From Desulfosporosinus orientis DSM 765 (GTDB lineage: Bacteria; Bacillota; Desulfitobacteriia; Desulfitobacteriales; Desulfitobacteriaceae): DNA of 64,000 bases. Positions 42,380 to 51,645 of this stretch are shown piece after piece (position 1 is the first letter of the stretch; each line of letters begins with the position of its first letter). The notes below the pieces were generated by a model that was given only the letters and a program-made list of their open reading frames with translations, was not told the origin of the DNA and did no database searches. The translations under genes and the position numbers were made by a program. Location: NCBI RefSeq assembly GCF_000235605.1, contig NC_016584.1, forward strand, positions 4,074,001 through 4,138,000, given 5' to 3'.

Positions 42380-43785
42380 AGGTATTCCCCCATTGACACA
42401 TGATTCCTCCAACATAAATCTTCGTTTAAACATTTGATGGCTGTAGCATACATGGTACGGTCAATGACAAATTGCATATTGACCTGACGGAGGGACTGAG
42501 ACACACACTTAATGTTAATTTCATTTTTAGCTAAGGCATTGGCTGCTCTAGCCAGAATCCGGGGCATGGCAATATTTGAGCCGATCACACATACAATGGC
42601 CGCTTCCTGAACGGTTACGGTTCTGTAATCTGCCTTTAAATCCTCTACCAAAGCATCCTCAAAATCCGCTTCCCAGATGACTAGGGAGATACTGTTGGCA
42701 TTGGTGGTTTTCATAATGTAGCTTATATTGTAGTTTTTAAACTTCCTCATGATATCCAGATCAAAACCTGTTTCGCCGACCATTGACGAATCATGAATCT
42801 CCAAAATAACAACTTTGTCCGAACCGGCAATTATTTCAATCTTTGCTTGAGGTCCGATATAATCATTTGAGATAACTGTACCGGGATGATTCGGTTCAAA
42901 GGTATTTTTAATACGCAGGTTTATACCAGCCATCTCCAAAGGTTTCGACGCATTGGGATGAATCGCTTCCATGCCTATGTCCGCAAGCTGATCCGCCACA
43001 TCGTAATTGGTCCTGCCTACAGGAATGGCTTTTTCCACGCCCACTATTTTGGGATCGGCAGAGGATAAATGAAACTCTTTATGGATAATTGCTTCATCGG
43101 CATGAAGCTGAGTGGCAATTTTAGAAAAGGTTATTTCTGAATAGCCTCGCTCATATTCACGCATAATTCCTTCGATTCCTTTGGTATAGCCTGTGGCGAC
43201 AATAATGGCATTATCAGTGTCAACATTTTTAAAGGACTTTTCAATTCTTTCACTGATTGACAGCTGCTTAGGATCCCGGAACCCTGTCAAGTCAACTAGT
43301 TTTGCCTGAATTGAGTTGTTGCGCAGTATATTAACAGTATTAAAGGCCGAATGAGCCTCGCCAATGGAAGCCAGGAGTTCTCTCGCAGCAGAATAGATGC
43401 TCTCCCGCCCGACATAACCGGAAGCAATAATATCTTCCATACTGTTTAGGTAAGCCTTGGTTTGCTCCACTCGCTCCACCATAAAATTCCGGCAGATCTT
43501 GGCATCGAGACCTAAGCTTACAAAATTACTATTGATTTCTAAAGCTGTATTTAACAACTCATCCATGGCGGATTCGTAATCTTCCCCTTTAATAAACCGT
43601 TGATATATCCCAGGGGCTTTGGTCTTTTTATCTTCGAGAAGCATATTGGTTATCCCAGCATAGGCGGAGACAACAAATACTCTTCCATAACGAAACCCTT
43701 CAGAACCGGGATACCCGATGATATCCTTAAGGACATTTTGAAATTGCAGCATGGATGTGCCGCCAATTTTTTCCACAGTCAACAT
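42370..43785 (-). CDS. Aspartate kinase, ectoine-type (Ask_Ect clade)
   Basis: A 471-residue aspartokinase making beta-aspartyl phosphate. The N-terminus VEKIGGTSMLQFQNVLKDII, VFVVSAYAGITNMLLEDKKT, ASIGEAHSAFNTV, HKEFHLSSADPKIVG, TNYDVADQLADIGMEAIHP and FEPNHPGTVIS agree closely with Ask_Ect enzymes from ectoine gene clusters rather than LysC/ThrA. Two ACT domains follow (about residues 320-460). ectABC genes are absent from this window. The ATG is the only sensible start. ybaK follows with overlap. Regulation by lysine or threonine cannot be inferred, and I see no lysine riboswitch upstream. Confidence 0.87.
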   Translation of the reverse strand: MLTVEKIGGTSMLQFQNVLKDIIGYPGSEGFRYGRVFVVSAYAGITNMLLEDKKTKAPGIYQRFIKGEDYESAMDELLNTALEINSNFVSLGLDAKICRNFMVERVEQTKAYLNSMEDIIASGYVGRESIYSAARELLASIGEAHSAFNTVNILRNNSIQAKLVDLTGFRDPKQLSISERIEKSFKNVDTDNAIIVATGYTKGIEGIMREYERGYSEITFSKIATQLHADEAIIHKEFHLSSADPKIVGVEKAIPVGRTNYDVADQLADIGMEAIHPNASKPLEMAGINLRIKNTFEPNHPGTVISNDYIGPQAKIEIIAGSDKVVILEIHDSSMVGETGFDLDIMRKFKNYNISYIMKTTNANSISLVIWEADFEDALVEDLKADYRTVTVQEAAIVCVIGSNIAMPRILARAANALAKNEINIKCVSQSLRQVNMQFVIDRTMYATAIKCLNEDLCWRNHVSMGEYLCR

Positions 43786-44013
43786 AATACTATTCGAACC
43801 TCTCTTCTGTGTTTCATTTCCGTTCTTTCATAATTCGTTAGATTTCAGCGTATTCCTTCAAACTTTGTAAAATTCATTCACTTTGACCTTTTGTTTTCAC
43901 GATGCTGTTAACCCTATATAGAAGTCATGTCCAATTTTAAAGATTTCTGAGCATAAAAGCAAGGCTCTAAGATTTTCGCCCTGCTCCTTAAAAATTGGCA
44001 ATCAACAAGACAA

Positions 44014-44050
44014 AGCGTTCCACTCCACTTAGGACAGTGAAGAGAACGCT
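44014..44050 (-). terminator. Hairpin downstream of the PHP gene
   Basis: AGCGTTC and GAACGCT bracket a partly paired ACTCCACT/AGTGAAG inner stem; on the minus strand CTTTGTCTTGTT follows. It lies 50 bases after the PHP-gene stop and is a weak terminator candidate. The rest of the stretch 43786-44100 holds nothing I can identify. Confidence 0.5.
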
Positions 44051-44099
44051 CAGAATTCCTTGCTTATTGAGATTATTTTTTATATTTGCAGTGTTGTTT

Positions 44100-44870
44100 T
44101 CAGGCAATACTTAATTGATACTTCGAAGCGGTATTAAGATCCGATCGACGTTTTCTCCGGGTGGATAAATAGTCTAAAACTCGTTCAGGAGAGGTGTTAA
44201 GGATCTGATCTTCTGAAATTCCAGTTTCAAGAATTAATTCCCTTGCTTCAGAAAACTCTCCTACCCGGTCCCAGAAGTGAGCATCGCTTCCCAATATTAC
44301 AGGGCCATGATATTTTGCCATGTAACGGGCCATAGAACGACAATTTTCTTTCGCCTTACCCTTTTCTCTAATAGTTGACAGAGAACTGTTATTAATCTCT
44401 ACAGGGATATTCAATTCAGCGGAAACATAGGCGATTCTTTCAAGATCCATGCTGAAATCCGGCCGTCCCGGATGAACCATCATATCTGTATATGGGTTTT
44501 CCATGGCTTTTATATAAGCCTGGGTATTTTCTTCACATGTGCCTCCAGGATAACAAACAGGATGTAATCCTACGAGAATGAGCTTTAGCTGCCTTAAATA
44601 GGTTAGAGGCATATCTAACTCTCCCTCGAAATTGATGATGTTTGCTTCAACTCCCGGCAGAATTCTCACTCCATACAATTCCTCCGGAAGAACAGATAAG
44701 TTATCAAAATGATAAAGGGGAGGAGCACCCGGCATACTTGGACCGTGGTCTGTCATTCCCAATAATTTGATTCCTCGTCGCGAAGCTGCCAAAGCATTTT
44801 CCGTAATTGTACTATACGCATGCCCGCTAGCAGTAGTATGGGTATGCAAATCAACTAACAATTCCATCAT
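44100..44870 (-). CDS. PHP-domain phosphatase (YcdX-like)
   Basis: About 256 residues of the PHP hydrolase fold with metal ligands in VDLHTHTTASGHAYST (HxH), GMTDHGPSMPG, ILPGVEANI, MMVHPGRPDFS, VEINNSS and LGSDAHFWDRVGEF. This trinuclear-zinc family includes YcdX phosphatase; the physiological substrate is unknown. The ATG at 44870 with AAGGA upstream is chosen so that the protein begins just before the first metal motif. Confidence 0.88.
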   Translation of the reverse strand: MMELLVDLHTHTTASGHAYSTITENALAASRRGIKLLGMTDHGPSMPGAPPLYHFDNLSVLPEELYGVRILPGVEANIINFEGELDMPLTYLRQLKLILVGLHPVCYPGGTCEENTQAYIKAMENPYTDMMVHPGRPDFSMDLERIAYVSAELNIPVEINNSSLSTIREKGKAKENCRSMARYMAKYHGPVILGSDAHFWDRVGEFSEARELILETGISEDQILNTSPERVLDYLSTRRKRRSDLNTASKYQLSIA

Positions 44871-45057
44871 GCACCTCATTCCTTTCAATAGTTCCAGTGT
44901 TTTCTTAGCTCATTATACCGGGCAATTGTTAATAAGAAATTACTGTCCTGTAAAGTTTAGGTTAAAGTTGAGTATCCGCAGAAATCGTAAGGCTGCCACA
45001 AACCGAAGTTTAATGGCAGCCTCTTATAGTCCCTGGATGCTCAGCACGGACACATCA

Positions 45058-45657
45058 TCACGTCATACTGCTGACTTCATTATAATAGCGACTGGAATTA
45101 GCGAGAATAAACAGCGGCTTGCGCATGTAATCAATGGGGTAAATATCGTCTCTAGCGGAAATGAGAGCCATAACTTTGGCAATTTTGGTTACAGGGTCAA
45201 TTCCTAATATTACAAAGGCATCCTTTTCCTTAGTTAAAGGATAAATAACATTGCGTTTATTAAAGACGTCATGATAAGCTTCCAAGGTAAGCACTCTAAA
45301 GTCACAATTACGCCAGCGAATGTCGTAGAGTTTAAAAGCTTGATGAGCAACCAGAGTTACAAAACTTTCTTCCGGCAGATATAATTCAACTCCCATCATA
45401 TAGCCTTCATTATCCAAATCGTTCCAATACTCACAATAGAACGCTTTATCGACTGCTTCTCGATAGGTCCTTGTTGCCAAGGGCATTTGATTCAAATTTT
45501 GACCCATGCTCAGCCATTTTATCCTTGGGATGCTGAGACTATTCAAGTCATAGTAAAGGCCAATATCACTTTTGTCAAGAGTGCACTCGTCAGCCGCTTC
45601 ATTAGGCATGAGGTAGATATAGCCCATTTGTACGCTATTATCGCAGGTAATAAGCAA
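45058..45657 (-). CDS. Unrecognised 199-residue protein
   Basis: No signal peptide, membrane segment or cofactor motif is visible. The first strand LITCDNSVQMGYIYLMP is weakly reminiscent of DUF2283-type domains; the rest (GYMMGVELYLPEESFVTLVA, AFVILGIDPVTKIAKVMALI) looks like mixed alpha/beta. The TTG start has GGGGGAATG eight bases upstream; an internal ATG at 45627 would also work. It stands alone between the PHP gene and the chemoreceptor. I do not recognise the family and assign no function. Confidence 0.7.
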   Translation of the reverse strand: MLITCDNSVQMGYIYLMPNEAADECTLDKSDIGLYYDLNSLSIPRIKWLSMGQNLNQMPLATRTYREAVDKAFYCEYWNDLDNEGYMMGVELYLPEESFVTLVAHQAFKLYDIRWRNCDFRVLTLEAYHDVFNKRNVIYPLTKEKDAFVILGIDPVTKIAKVMALISARDDIYPIDYMRKPLFILANSSRYYNEVSSMT

Positions 45658-45773
45658 CGAACATTCCCCCTAAGCTTTTGTAGTCAATCACCTCATTTAG
45701 TTTGATTCTGCACCTTTAACTATTTTCCTCTATCTAAAATCATGTATTAATCGACATTTCTTTACAAACTACA

Positions 45774-45810
45774 AAAAATCCGACTCCTCTGTTTGGGGAA
45801 TCGGATTTTT
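45774..45810 (-). terminator. Terminator of the first chemoreceptor gene
   Basis: AAAAATCCGA and TCGGATTTTT form the stem, with CCCC/GGGG-like inner pairing, 29 bases after the stop. T-runs lie on both sides. Confidence 0.85.
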
Positions 45811-45838
45811 CATCGACTAGAGCTATTTTGAGATTACA

Positions 45839-47917
45839 TTATAATTTAAATTCACCCACAAGCCGACCCAAGTTTCTGCCAAGATCTGCCAAATTTTCTG
45901 CTGACTGACTAACGGTACTCATCGTAGCCGATTGTTCCTCTGAAGCAGCTGAAACCTCCTGGGTACTGGCCGCACTCTGCTCTGCAATAACCCCAATGCC
46001 TTCGACGGAGTGAACGGCTTCGGAAATCCCAGCTGCCATATGCTGAGCCGCGTCAGTAACCTGCTTGATTTGCGCTACAACACTATTCACTTCACCAACA
46101 ATAGTTTGAAAGGATTCACCTGCTTGATTTACGGCCTGAACTCCCGCCGCTACCTCTACTTTTCCTTTTTCCATCACACCGACAGCTCGTTCTGTTTCAC
46201 GCTGTATATTGCCAATGAGGGTGGCGATTTGAGCCGTGGAAGAAGAGGATTGTTCTGCAAGCTTTCTAACTTCTTCGGCTACTACGGCAAACCCCCTTCC
46301 TTGCTCACCGGCACGGGCAGCTTCAATGGCGGCATTTAAAGCCAATAAATTGGTTTGTTCCGCTATACCTCTGATAACGTCCACAATCTGACCAATTTCT
46401 GTAGATTTTTGTCCCAACTGGTTAACGACCTCTGCCGTTTGTTCAGAAACCTCTTGGATTTGCTGAATTTTTTGTACGGCATTTTCAGCTTGCAGAGCTC
46501 CCACCTCTGCCGCCTGGGCGGCTTTACTGCTGCTTTGATTTACATTTTCTGCATTCTCAGCAACTTGTTGAGCATTGACCGATAGCTGTTCAATAACCTT
46601 GCTGGTATTACCTACGGCTATTGCCTGCTCACTAGCACCATCGGCAAGCTGACCTAAAGTATTGGCAACTTGCTCGCTGGAAGCCGTTGCCTCCTCTGCG
46701 GCTGCGGACAATTCTTCACTAGTCGACCCTAAGTTTTCCGCAGTAACACTAACTTCTTTGACAATGCTATGTATGTTTTCTATAAAGCGATTAAAGTAGC
46801 TGGCCAACTCTCCAACCTCATTTTTTCCTTGATTCTCTAATCGTTGTGTTAAATCCCCTTCACCTTCGGAAATATCCTTCAGGACTTTACTGGTATGAAC
46901 AATGGGCTTCGTAATATTGCTGGACACGATAAACAGAACTATGCCGATAGCTAAAATAGCAACTAATGCTACTAAAATGGAAAAATTACGTATGGAATCT
47001 GCTTGCTCCAGTACTGTGGACATGGGCACACTGATCATAATCGACCAAGGCGTGGTAGAATTGCCGACTTTAATAGGTGCATAGACTCTGTAATAATTAT
47101 CATCCGTTACAGAATAAACGCTGCCCTTGGAGATAGCTTCCTTCACAGCCACATCTCCTACATCCTGCCCAATCTTCTCCGAATCCGGATCCGCCACATA
47201 GACCCCTTTATTGGAAAAAAGGCTTGCGCTTCCCGTCTTTAAAGGTTTTATCCCAGCAATCATTTTCTGTATGGCACTTAACTCTAAATCCGTCCCTGCG
47301 ACACCCAGAAATGTACCTTGAGCATTGATGATGGGGACTACAACACTCGTGATTAAGACGGTTTTCCCATTAATAGGATAATCATAAGGCTCAACGAGTG
47401 TCTCTTCTTTCGTCTCTTTAGGTACTAAATAGTAATCCCCAGCACCTGGCTTATCATAATCAACCAGTGCTTCAAGGGTAATTTCCCCATTGCCTCTGTT
47501 CCAATAGGGGATAAATCGCCCTGTGGCATCATGACCGGGTTGATTAACATAAGCGCTGTCATTTCCGTCAAGAGCATTGGGTTCCCATAAGGTCCATGTT
47601 GCCATAAATTTGGGATTATCTTTGAGGACATCCACAATCATCGCATTCATCGAGCTTCGCTGGACCATATTCGTTTCTTTCATGCCTTTAAACGTTGAGG
47701 CCAAAGTCCTCGTAGCATCCATCGATGAGTTTAATTCGTTTGTTACTTGGCTGGCATATTGCTCTGCAGTCCGGTCGGCAATTTCATAAGCTGATGTTTT
47801 GGCCATTGTCTGCGCTTTTATCCCGACAAGAAAAATAACAATAACAAAGGAAACTATGACCACAAAGCCGGTAGAAATCATGATTCTGTTTCTTAATTTC
47901 ATATCCCTGAAAACCAT
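45839..47917 (-). CDS. Methyl-accepting chemotaxis protein with dCache sensor
   Basis: A 692-residue chemoreceptor. Membrane segment 1 ([16 protein letters not shown]) and segment 2 ([20 protein letters not shown]) enclose a ~270-residue extracellular dCache domain ([35 protein letters not shown]). HAMP and the long signalling coiled coil follow, with the hairpin tip [22 protein letters not shown] identical to the universal CheA/CheW contact region. No C-terminal pentapeptide tether is seen. Start ATG with AAGGAGG upstream. A c-di-GMP-I riboswitch with terminator precedes the gene, so chemoreceptor synthesis depends on c-di-GMP. Confidence 0.94.
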   Translation of the reverse strand: MVFRDMKLRNRIMISTGFVVIVSFVIVIFLVGIKAQTMAKTSAYEIADRTAEQYASQVTNELNSSMDATRTLASTFKGMKETNMVQRSSMNAMIVDVLKDNPKFMATWTLWEPNALDGNDSAYVNQPGHDATGRFIPYWNRGNGEITLEALVDYDKPGAGDYYLVPKETKEETLVEPYDYPINGKTVLITSVVVPIINAQGTFLGVAGTDLELSAIQKMIAGIKPLKTGSASLFSNKGVYVADPDSEKIGQDVGDVAVKEAISKGSVYSVTDDNYYRVYAPIKVGNSTTPWSIMISVPMSTVLEQADSIRNFSILVALVAILAIGIVLFIVSSNITKPIVHTSKVLKDISEGEGDLTQRLENQGKNEVGELASYFNRFIENIHSIVKEVSVTAENLGSTSEELSAAAEEATASSEQVANTLGQLADGASEQAIAVGNTSKVIEQLSVNAQQVAENAENVNQSSSKAAQAAEVGALQAENAVQKIQQIQEVSEQTAEVVNQLGQKSTEIGQIVDVIRGIAEQTNLLALNAAIEAARAGEQGRGFAVVAEEVRKLAEQSSSSTAQIATLIGNIQRETERAVGVMEKGKVEVAAGVQAVNQAGESFQTIVGEVNSVVAQIKQVTDAAQHMAAGISEAVHSVEGIGVIAEQSAASTQEVSAASEEQSATMSTVSQSAENLADLGRNLGRLVGEFKL

Positions 47918-48000
47918 CCTAATTAACCTCCTTCAATAATCTTTAAAACCTTTTTGTGAATATGAGTACTTTCCTGATTATGCACTCATCCCGCCAAAAT

Positions 48001-48020
48001 AAAAAATCGCCTTACGGCGA
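48001..48020 (-). terminator. Riboswitch expression platform terminator
   Basis: On the minus strand TCGCC-GTAA-GGCGA is followed by TTTTTT, between the c-di-GMP aptamer and the chemoreceptor start. Confidence 0.85.
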
Positions 48021-48033
48021 CAAACAATTTTTT

Positions 48034-48115
48034 CGGTAACCCGGCTGTCTTCACCCAATCATGCTAAGACCCGTGGCTTTGCGTCCCCAGCTTTCGCGGA
48101 GTTTGCCTTTATCGC
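48034..48115 (-). ncRNA. Cyclic di-GMP-I (GEMM) riboswitch upstream of the chemoreceptor
   Basis: The minus strand shows GGCAAACTCC, the tetraloop stem GCGAAAGC, GGGGACGCAAAGCCACGG, GTCT and CAGCCGGGTTACCG, the full set of GEMM-I elements. A stem-terminator follows within 15 bases. It shares about the same core as the riboswitch at 4658, but the loops and P1 differ, so the two are separate copies rather than a recent duplication. Confidence 0.94.
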
Positions 48116-48178
48116 ATAAGCTCTTCATTGAACTTTTAACGTACATATTATTTTATATGTATTATAAATTTTGACAAC

Positions 48179-48207
48179 ATTATAGCATATACCTCTTTAG
48201 CATACAA
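48179..48207 (-). promoter_or_regulatory. Sigma-A-type promoter of the riboswitch-chemoreceptor transcript
   Basis: On the minus strand TTGTAT and an exact TATAAT are 17 bases apart. The predicted start, near 48172, would give a leader of about 250 bases that holds the riboswitch. The rest of the AT-rich stretch up to 48393 must contain the divergent promoter of the helicase gene, which I cannot place. Confidence 0.6.
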
Positions 48208-48393
48208 TATACTACAACATAATCCATTATAACCAGATTTTATGTCATATTTTATCATATAATCAAACTTTATATCCTAATTGTGGTATTATCCACTACT
48301 TCCAAATTAGACGATAAAGTCCAACTATGGTATTCTTAATTGATCTCCTTGATTATATTAGAAACAAAAAATTAGGTTCTAAAGGAGTTTATT

Positions 48394-51300
48394 ATGTCTC
48401 TTCGTTTTTTGCTATCCGAACAAGACATTATCGATCTTGCTCATAATGATCGCGCCTATAGAAAAGGGTTATCTTACCACATGGCTGGCCGAGTCATCCG
48501 CTTTATGTTCTCACCAGATAAAAGGCTTGTAGCGGCATCGGTAATCGGTGGTTTGAGGTATACTGTACAGCTGGCCTTTGAAGAGGATGGATCGCTGCGT
48601 TCTTACCGCTGCAGCTGTCCAGCCTTTACAGAATATTCTGGTGCCTGTAAGCATGTTATTGCCGTCATGAAAACCGCTCAAGAGCGATTACCCAAAGTCT
48701 GGCCGGCTGCCTCAAATCAAAACCAGCTTCTTGATGACCTCTTCGCAGTTTTTGCCAGCCATACCCCCGAATCCCTGAGTGAAAAACTGACGGTGAACAT
48801 AGAACTTTATATTTCACCCAGCCAAAGGCTTTCTGCCCATTTACAGCTTAAACTCGGTCTTCAGCGTCTCTATGTGGTAAAGGATATCGGACAACTATTA
48901 AGATCCATTAGAAGCGGTCAATCCCTGGAATTCGGAAAGCAATTCACCTTTGAGCCAACAAGGCAGTCCTTCTGCCCAGAGGACCGTCCTATTATTGCTA
49001 TGCTCCAAGAAATGTATGATCAGCATACTTCCTTAGCGGAGATACAGGGACCTTATTACTCTGCGGCTGTTTTAAATACCAAGTCCTTGCCTTTAACGGG
49101 CTATTACCTTTCCAAGTTTTTAGACGCTTTAGGGGATAAAGAATTTCTTATAGGGTTAGAGTCAACCCCACCAAAACCTGCCCAAATAATCCGAGATGGG
49201 CTGCCAATAGAATTTTCCTTAAGAACCCAGGATCAAAATCTTACTCTCGCCGTTGACAGCGATGAGCTTCCCCTTTTACTAACACCTGACGGGAACTATT
49301 TTATCTACAAGCAAGAGATTTATATGGCCACGGCAACACAAAAAGACTTGCTTCCTTCCATTATTACCGCACTTCAGAAAAGAATGTCTAATCATATCTT
49401 TATCCCCTCTGAACAGAAAGAGTTTTTCGCTTCAGAGGCGCTGCCCCAAATCAAGAAACTTGGGCAAGTTTCCGTTGAACCCATTCTCGAAAGCAAGTTC
49501 GCCTATGAAAACTTAAAAGCCAAGATCTATTTTGACCGTGCCTCAGATCTGGGTATCACAGCTCGTCTGGAATTTCACTATGGCGAAACGGTTATCAATC
49601 CCTTTGCTTCAAGCAAAGATAAGAGCGATGGAAGGGAGAGTAATCTTATCCTAATTCGTTCCTTAGAACAGGAACGCAACATCTTAAGGATTTTTGAGCA
49701 AGCTGAATTCATGGTTTCCCGGGGAGGCATTCATCTGGAAGACGATGAAAAAATATTTAATTTTACGGTTAAATGGCTGCCTCAGCTGCAAAATCTTGCC
49801 GAACTGTACTATTCAGATCAGTTCAAGCTTAAACTTCGCAGCTCAACCACATTTTCCGGTTATGTGCGCCTCAATGAAACCTTGGACATCCTGGAAGTAT
49901 CCTTTCAGTATTCAGATATTCCTTCTGATGAATTAGTAAGGATTTTCGATTCCCTTAAGTTAAAGAAAAAATACTACCGTCTCCGAGATGGCTCCTTTCT
50001 TGATTTAAGCCAACAAGAATTTACAGCTGTAGCTGAACTCATCAATAACTTAAACCTGGACTCCAGCAGCCTGAATAACAGCACCATTTCTTTGCCAAAA
50101 TACCGGGCCTTATATATCGACAGTTTCCTTCGTCAAGCCAACCTTACAGGACTGGACAAAAACCATGCTTTCAGGGAATTGGTTCAAAATATTCTCGAAC
50201 CCCAAGATGGTGAATTTGCAGTTCCAGACGAACTGCAGCCTGTCCTGAGGGATTATCAGAAAACCGGTTTCAAATGGCTGAAAACCTTAACCTGGTACGG
50301 GCTGGGAGGTATCCTCGCCGATGACATGGGACTGGGTAAAACCTTACAAGTTCTCTCCTTCATCTTGTCAGCAAAGCAAGAGGATAATCACCTGCACCCT
50401 GTGCTTGTTGTCGCCCCAACCTCATTAATCTACAACTGGCAGGAAGAAACCAAAAAGTTCACTCCTTCTTTGCGAGTTCTCATTGTGGAGGGAACTCCTC
50501 AAGAACGACTTGCTCTTTTAACAACCCTGGAATCACAATGGGATATAGTTGTTACTTCATATCCTATCTTGAGGAGGGATATTGATCAGTTCAGCAAAAT
50601 CCAATTTTCCTATTGTTTTTTGGATGAAGCCCAGCACACGAAAAACCCACAAACACTTAATGCAAAATCTGCTCAACAGATTCAGGCTAAGGGTTACTTT
50701 GCCCTGACTGGAACGCCCGTTGAAAACTCTCTTACTGAGCTCTGGTCCCTTTTCAATTTTATCATGCCAGGCTATCTTCTTTCTCAACAAGACTTTCGCA
50801 AAAAATACGAAATTCCCATTATTAAAGAGGAAAACTCAGCAATGACTGCTGAATTAAGCCGTCATGTCAGCCCTTTTATTTTGAGACGCCTCAAAAAGGA
50901 TGTCTTGAAAGAACTCCCGGATAAAATTGAAAGCCAACTGAATGCTCCAATGACCGAAGAACAAAAGAAATTATACTTGGCCTATTTACAAGAAGCACGC
51001 AGGAAAATTTCTCAAGAAATTGCTTCTGCAGGGTTTAATAAAAGCCACCTGCAAATTTTAGCAGCGTTAACCAGACTTCGGCAAATATGTTGCCATCCAT
51101 CAATGTTCATTGAAAACTATACCGGAGAAAGCGGCAAAATGCTCCTCTTGCAGGAAATTTTAGCTGAGGCTCTGGACAGCGGTCATCGAATCCTTATTTT
51201 TTCACAGTTCACAACCATGCTCGATATTATTCAAGACCATCTTATCTCTGAGAATATTGAGTATTTCTATCTTTCAGGTTCTACCAAAGCTTCGGAACGA

Positions 51301-51645
51301 ATGTCCATGGCCAATGCTTTCAATTCCCAACAAGGTAAGGTTTTTCTGATCTCACTGAAAGCCGGGGGAACCGGATTGAATTTAACCGGCGCAGATATGG
51401 TGATTCACTATGATCCATGGTGGAATCCGGCCGTTGAAGACCAGGCAACTGATAGGGCTCATCGGATTGGACAAGAAAACTCTGTTCAAGTCATTAAACT
51501 CATTGCCCAAGGAACCATCGAAGAAAAAATTCAAAAATTGCAGAATCAAAAAAAAGCCCTTATTGACTCCGTCATTCAGCCTGGAGAAACCATGCTTTCC
51601 AAGCTGAGTGAAGAAGAGTTAAAAGAGCTTTTCGACCTGGGATAA
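48394..51645 (+). CDS. SWIM zinc-finger SNF2-family helicase/translocase
   Basis: A 1083-residue DNA-dependent ATPase. The N-terminus holds a SWIM zinc finger (YRCSCPAFTEYSGACKHVIAV, CxCxnCxH). A long middle region (about 120-610) has no recognisable motif. The Swi2/Snf2 motor follows: motif I ILADDMGLGKTLQVLSFI, motif II CFLDEAQHTKNP (DEAQ), motif III ALTGTPVENSL, motif V SLKAGGTGLNLTGADMVIHYDPWWNP and motif VI DRAHRIGQ. This matches the stand-alone bacterial RapA/HepA-like SNF2 proteins of Firmicutes. Start ATG with AAAGGAG upstream. It probably remodels protein-DNA or polymerase-DNA complexes; the precise role is unknown. Confidence 0.92.
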   Translation: MSLRFLLSEQDIIDLAHNDRAYRKGLSYHMAGRVIRFMFSPDKRLVAASVIGGLRYTVQLAFEEDGSLRSYRCSCPAFTEYSGACKHVIAVMKTAQERLPKVWPAASNQNQLLDDLFAVFASHTPESLSEKLTVNIELYISPSQRLSAHLQLKLGLQRLYVVKDIGQLLRSIRSGQSLEFGKQFTFEPTRQSFCPEDRPIIAMLQEMYDQHTSLAEIQGPYYSAAVLNTKSLPLTGYYLSKFLDALGDKEFLIGLESTPPKPAQIIRDGLPIEFSLRTQDQNLTLAVDSDELPLLLTPDGNYFIYKQEIYMATATQKDLLPSIITALQKRMSNHIFIPSEQKEFFASEALPQIKKLGQVSVEPILESKFAYENLKAKIYFDRASDLGITARLEFHYGETVINPFASSKDKSDGRESNLILIRSLEQERNILRIFEQAEFMVSRGGIHLEDDEKIFNFTVKWLPQLQNLAELYYSDQFKLKLRSSTTFSGYVRLNETLDILEVSFQYSDIPSDELVRIFDSLKLKKKYYRLRDGSFLDLSQQEFTAVAELINNLNLDSSSLNNSTISLPKYRALYIDSFLRQANLTGLDKNHAFRELVQNILEPQDGEFAVPDELQPVLRDYQKTGFKWLKTLTWYGLGGILADDMGLGKTLQVLSFILSAKQEDNHLHPVLVVAPTSLIYNWQEETKKFTPSLRVLIVEGTPQERLALLTTLESQWDIVVTSYPILRRDIDQFSKIQFSYCFLDEAQHTKNPQTLNAKSAQQIQAKGYFALTGTPVENSLTELWSLFNFIMPGYLLSQQDFRKKYEIPIIKEENSAMTAELSRHVSPFILRRLKKDVLKELPDKIESQLNAPMTEEQKKLYLAYLQEARRKISQEIASAGFNKSHLQILAALTRLRQICCHPSMFIENYTGESGKMLLLQEILAEALDSGHRILIFSQFTTMLDIIQDHLISENIEYFYLSGSTKASERMSMANAFNSQQGKVFLISLKAGGTGLNLTGADMVIHYDPWWNPAVEDQATDRAHRIGQENSVQVIKLIAQGTIEEKIQKLQNQKKALIDSVIQPGETMLSKLSEEELKELFDLG

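Noticed and set aside
43786-44100. Possible lysine riboswitch upstream of the aspartokinase
   Set aside because: No lysine-aptamer elements were recognisable; the stretch is AT-rich and holds only a hairpin downstream of the PHP gene.
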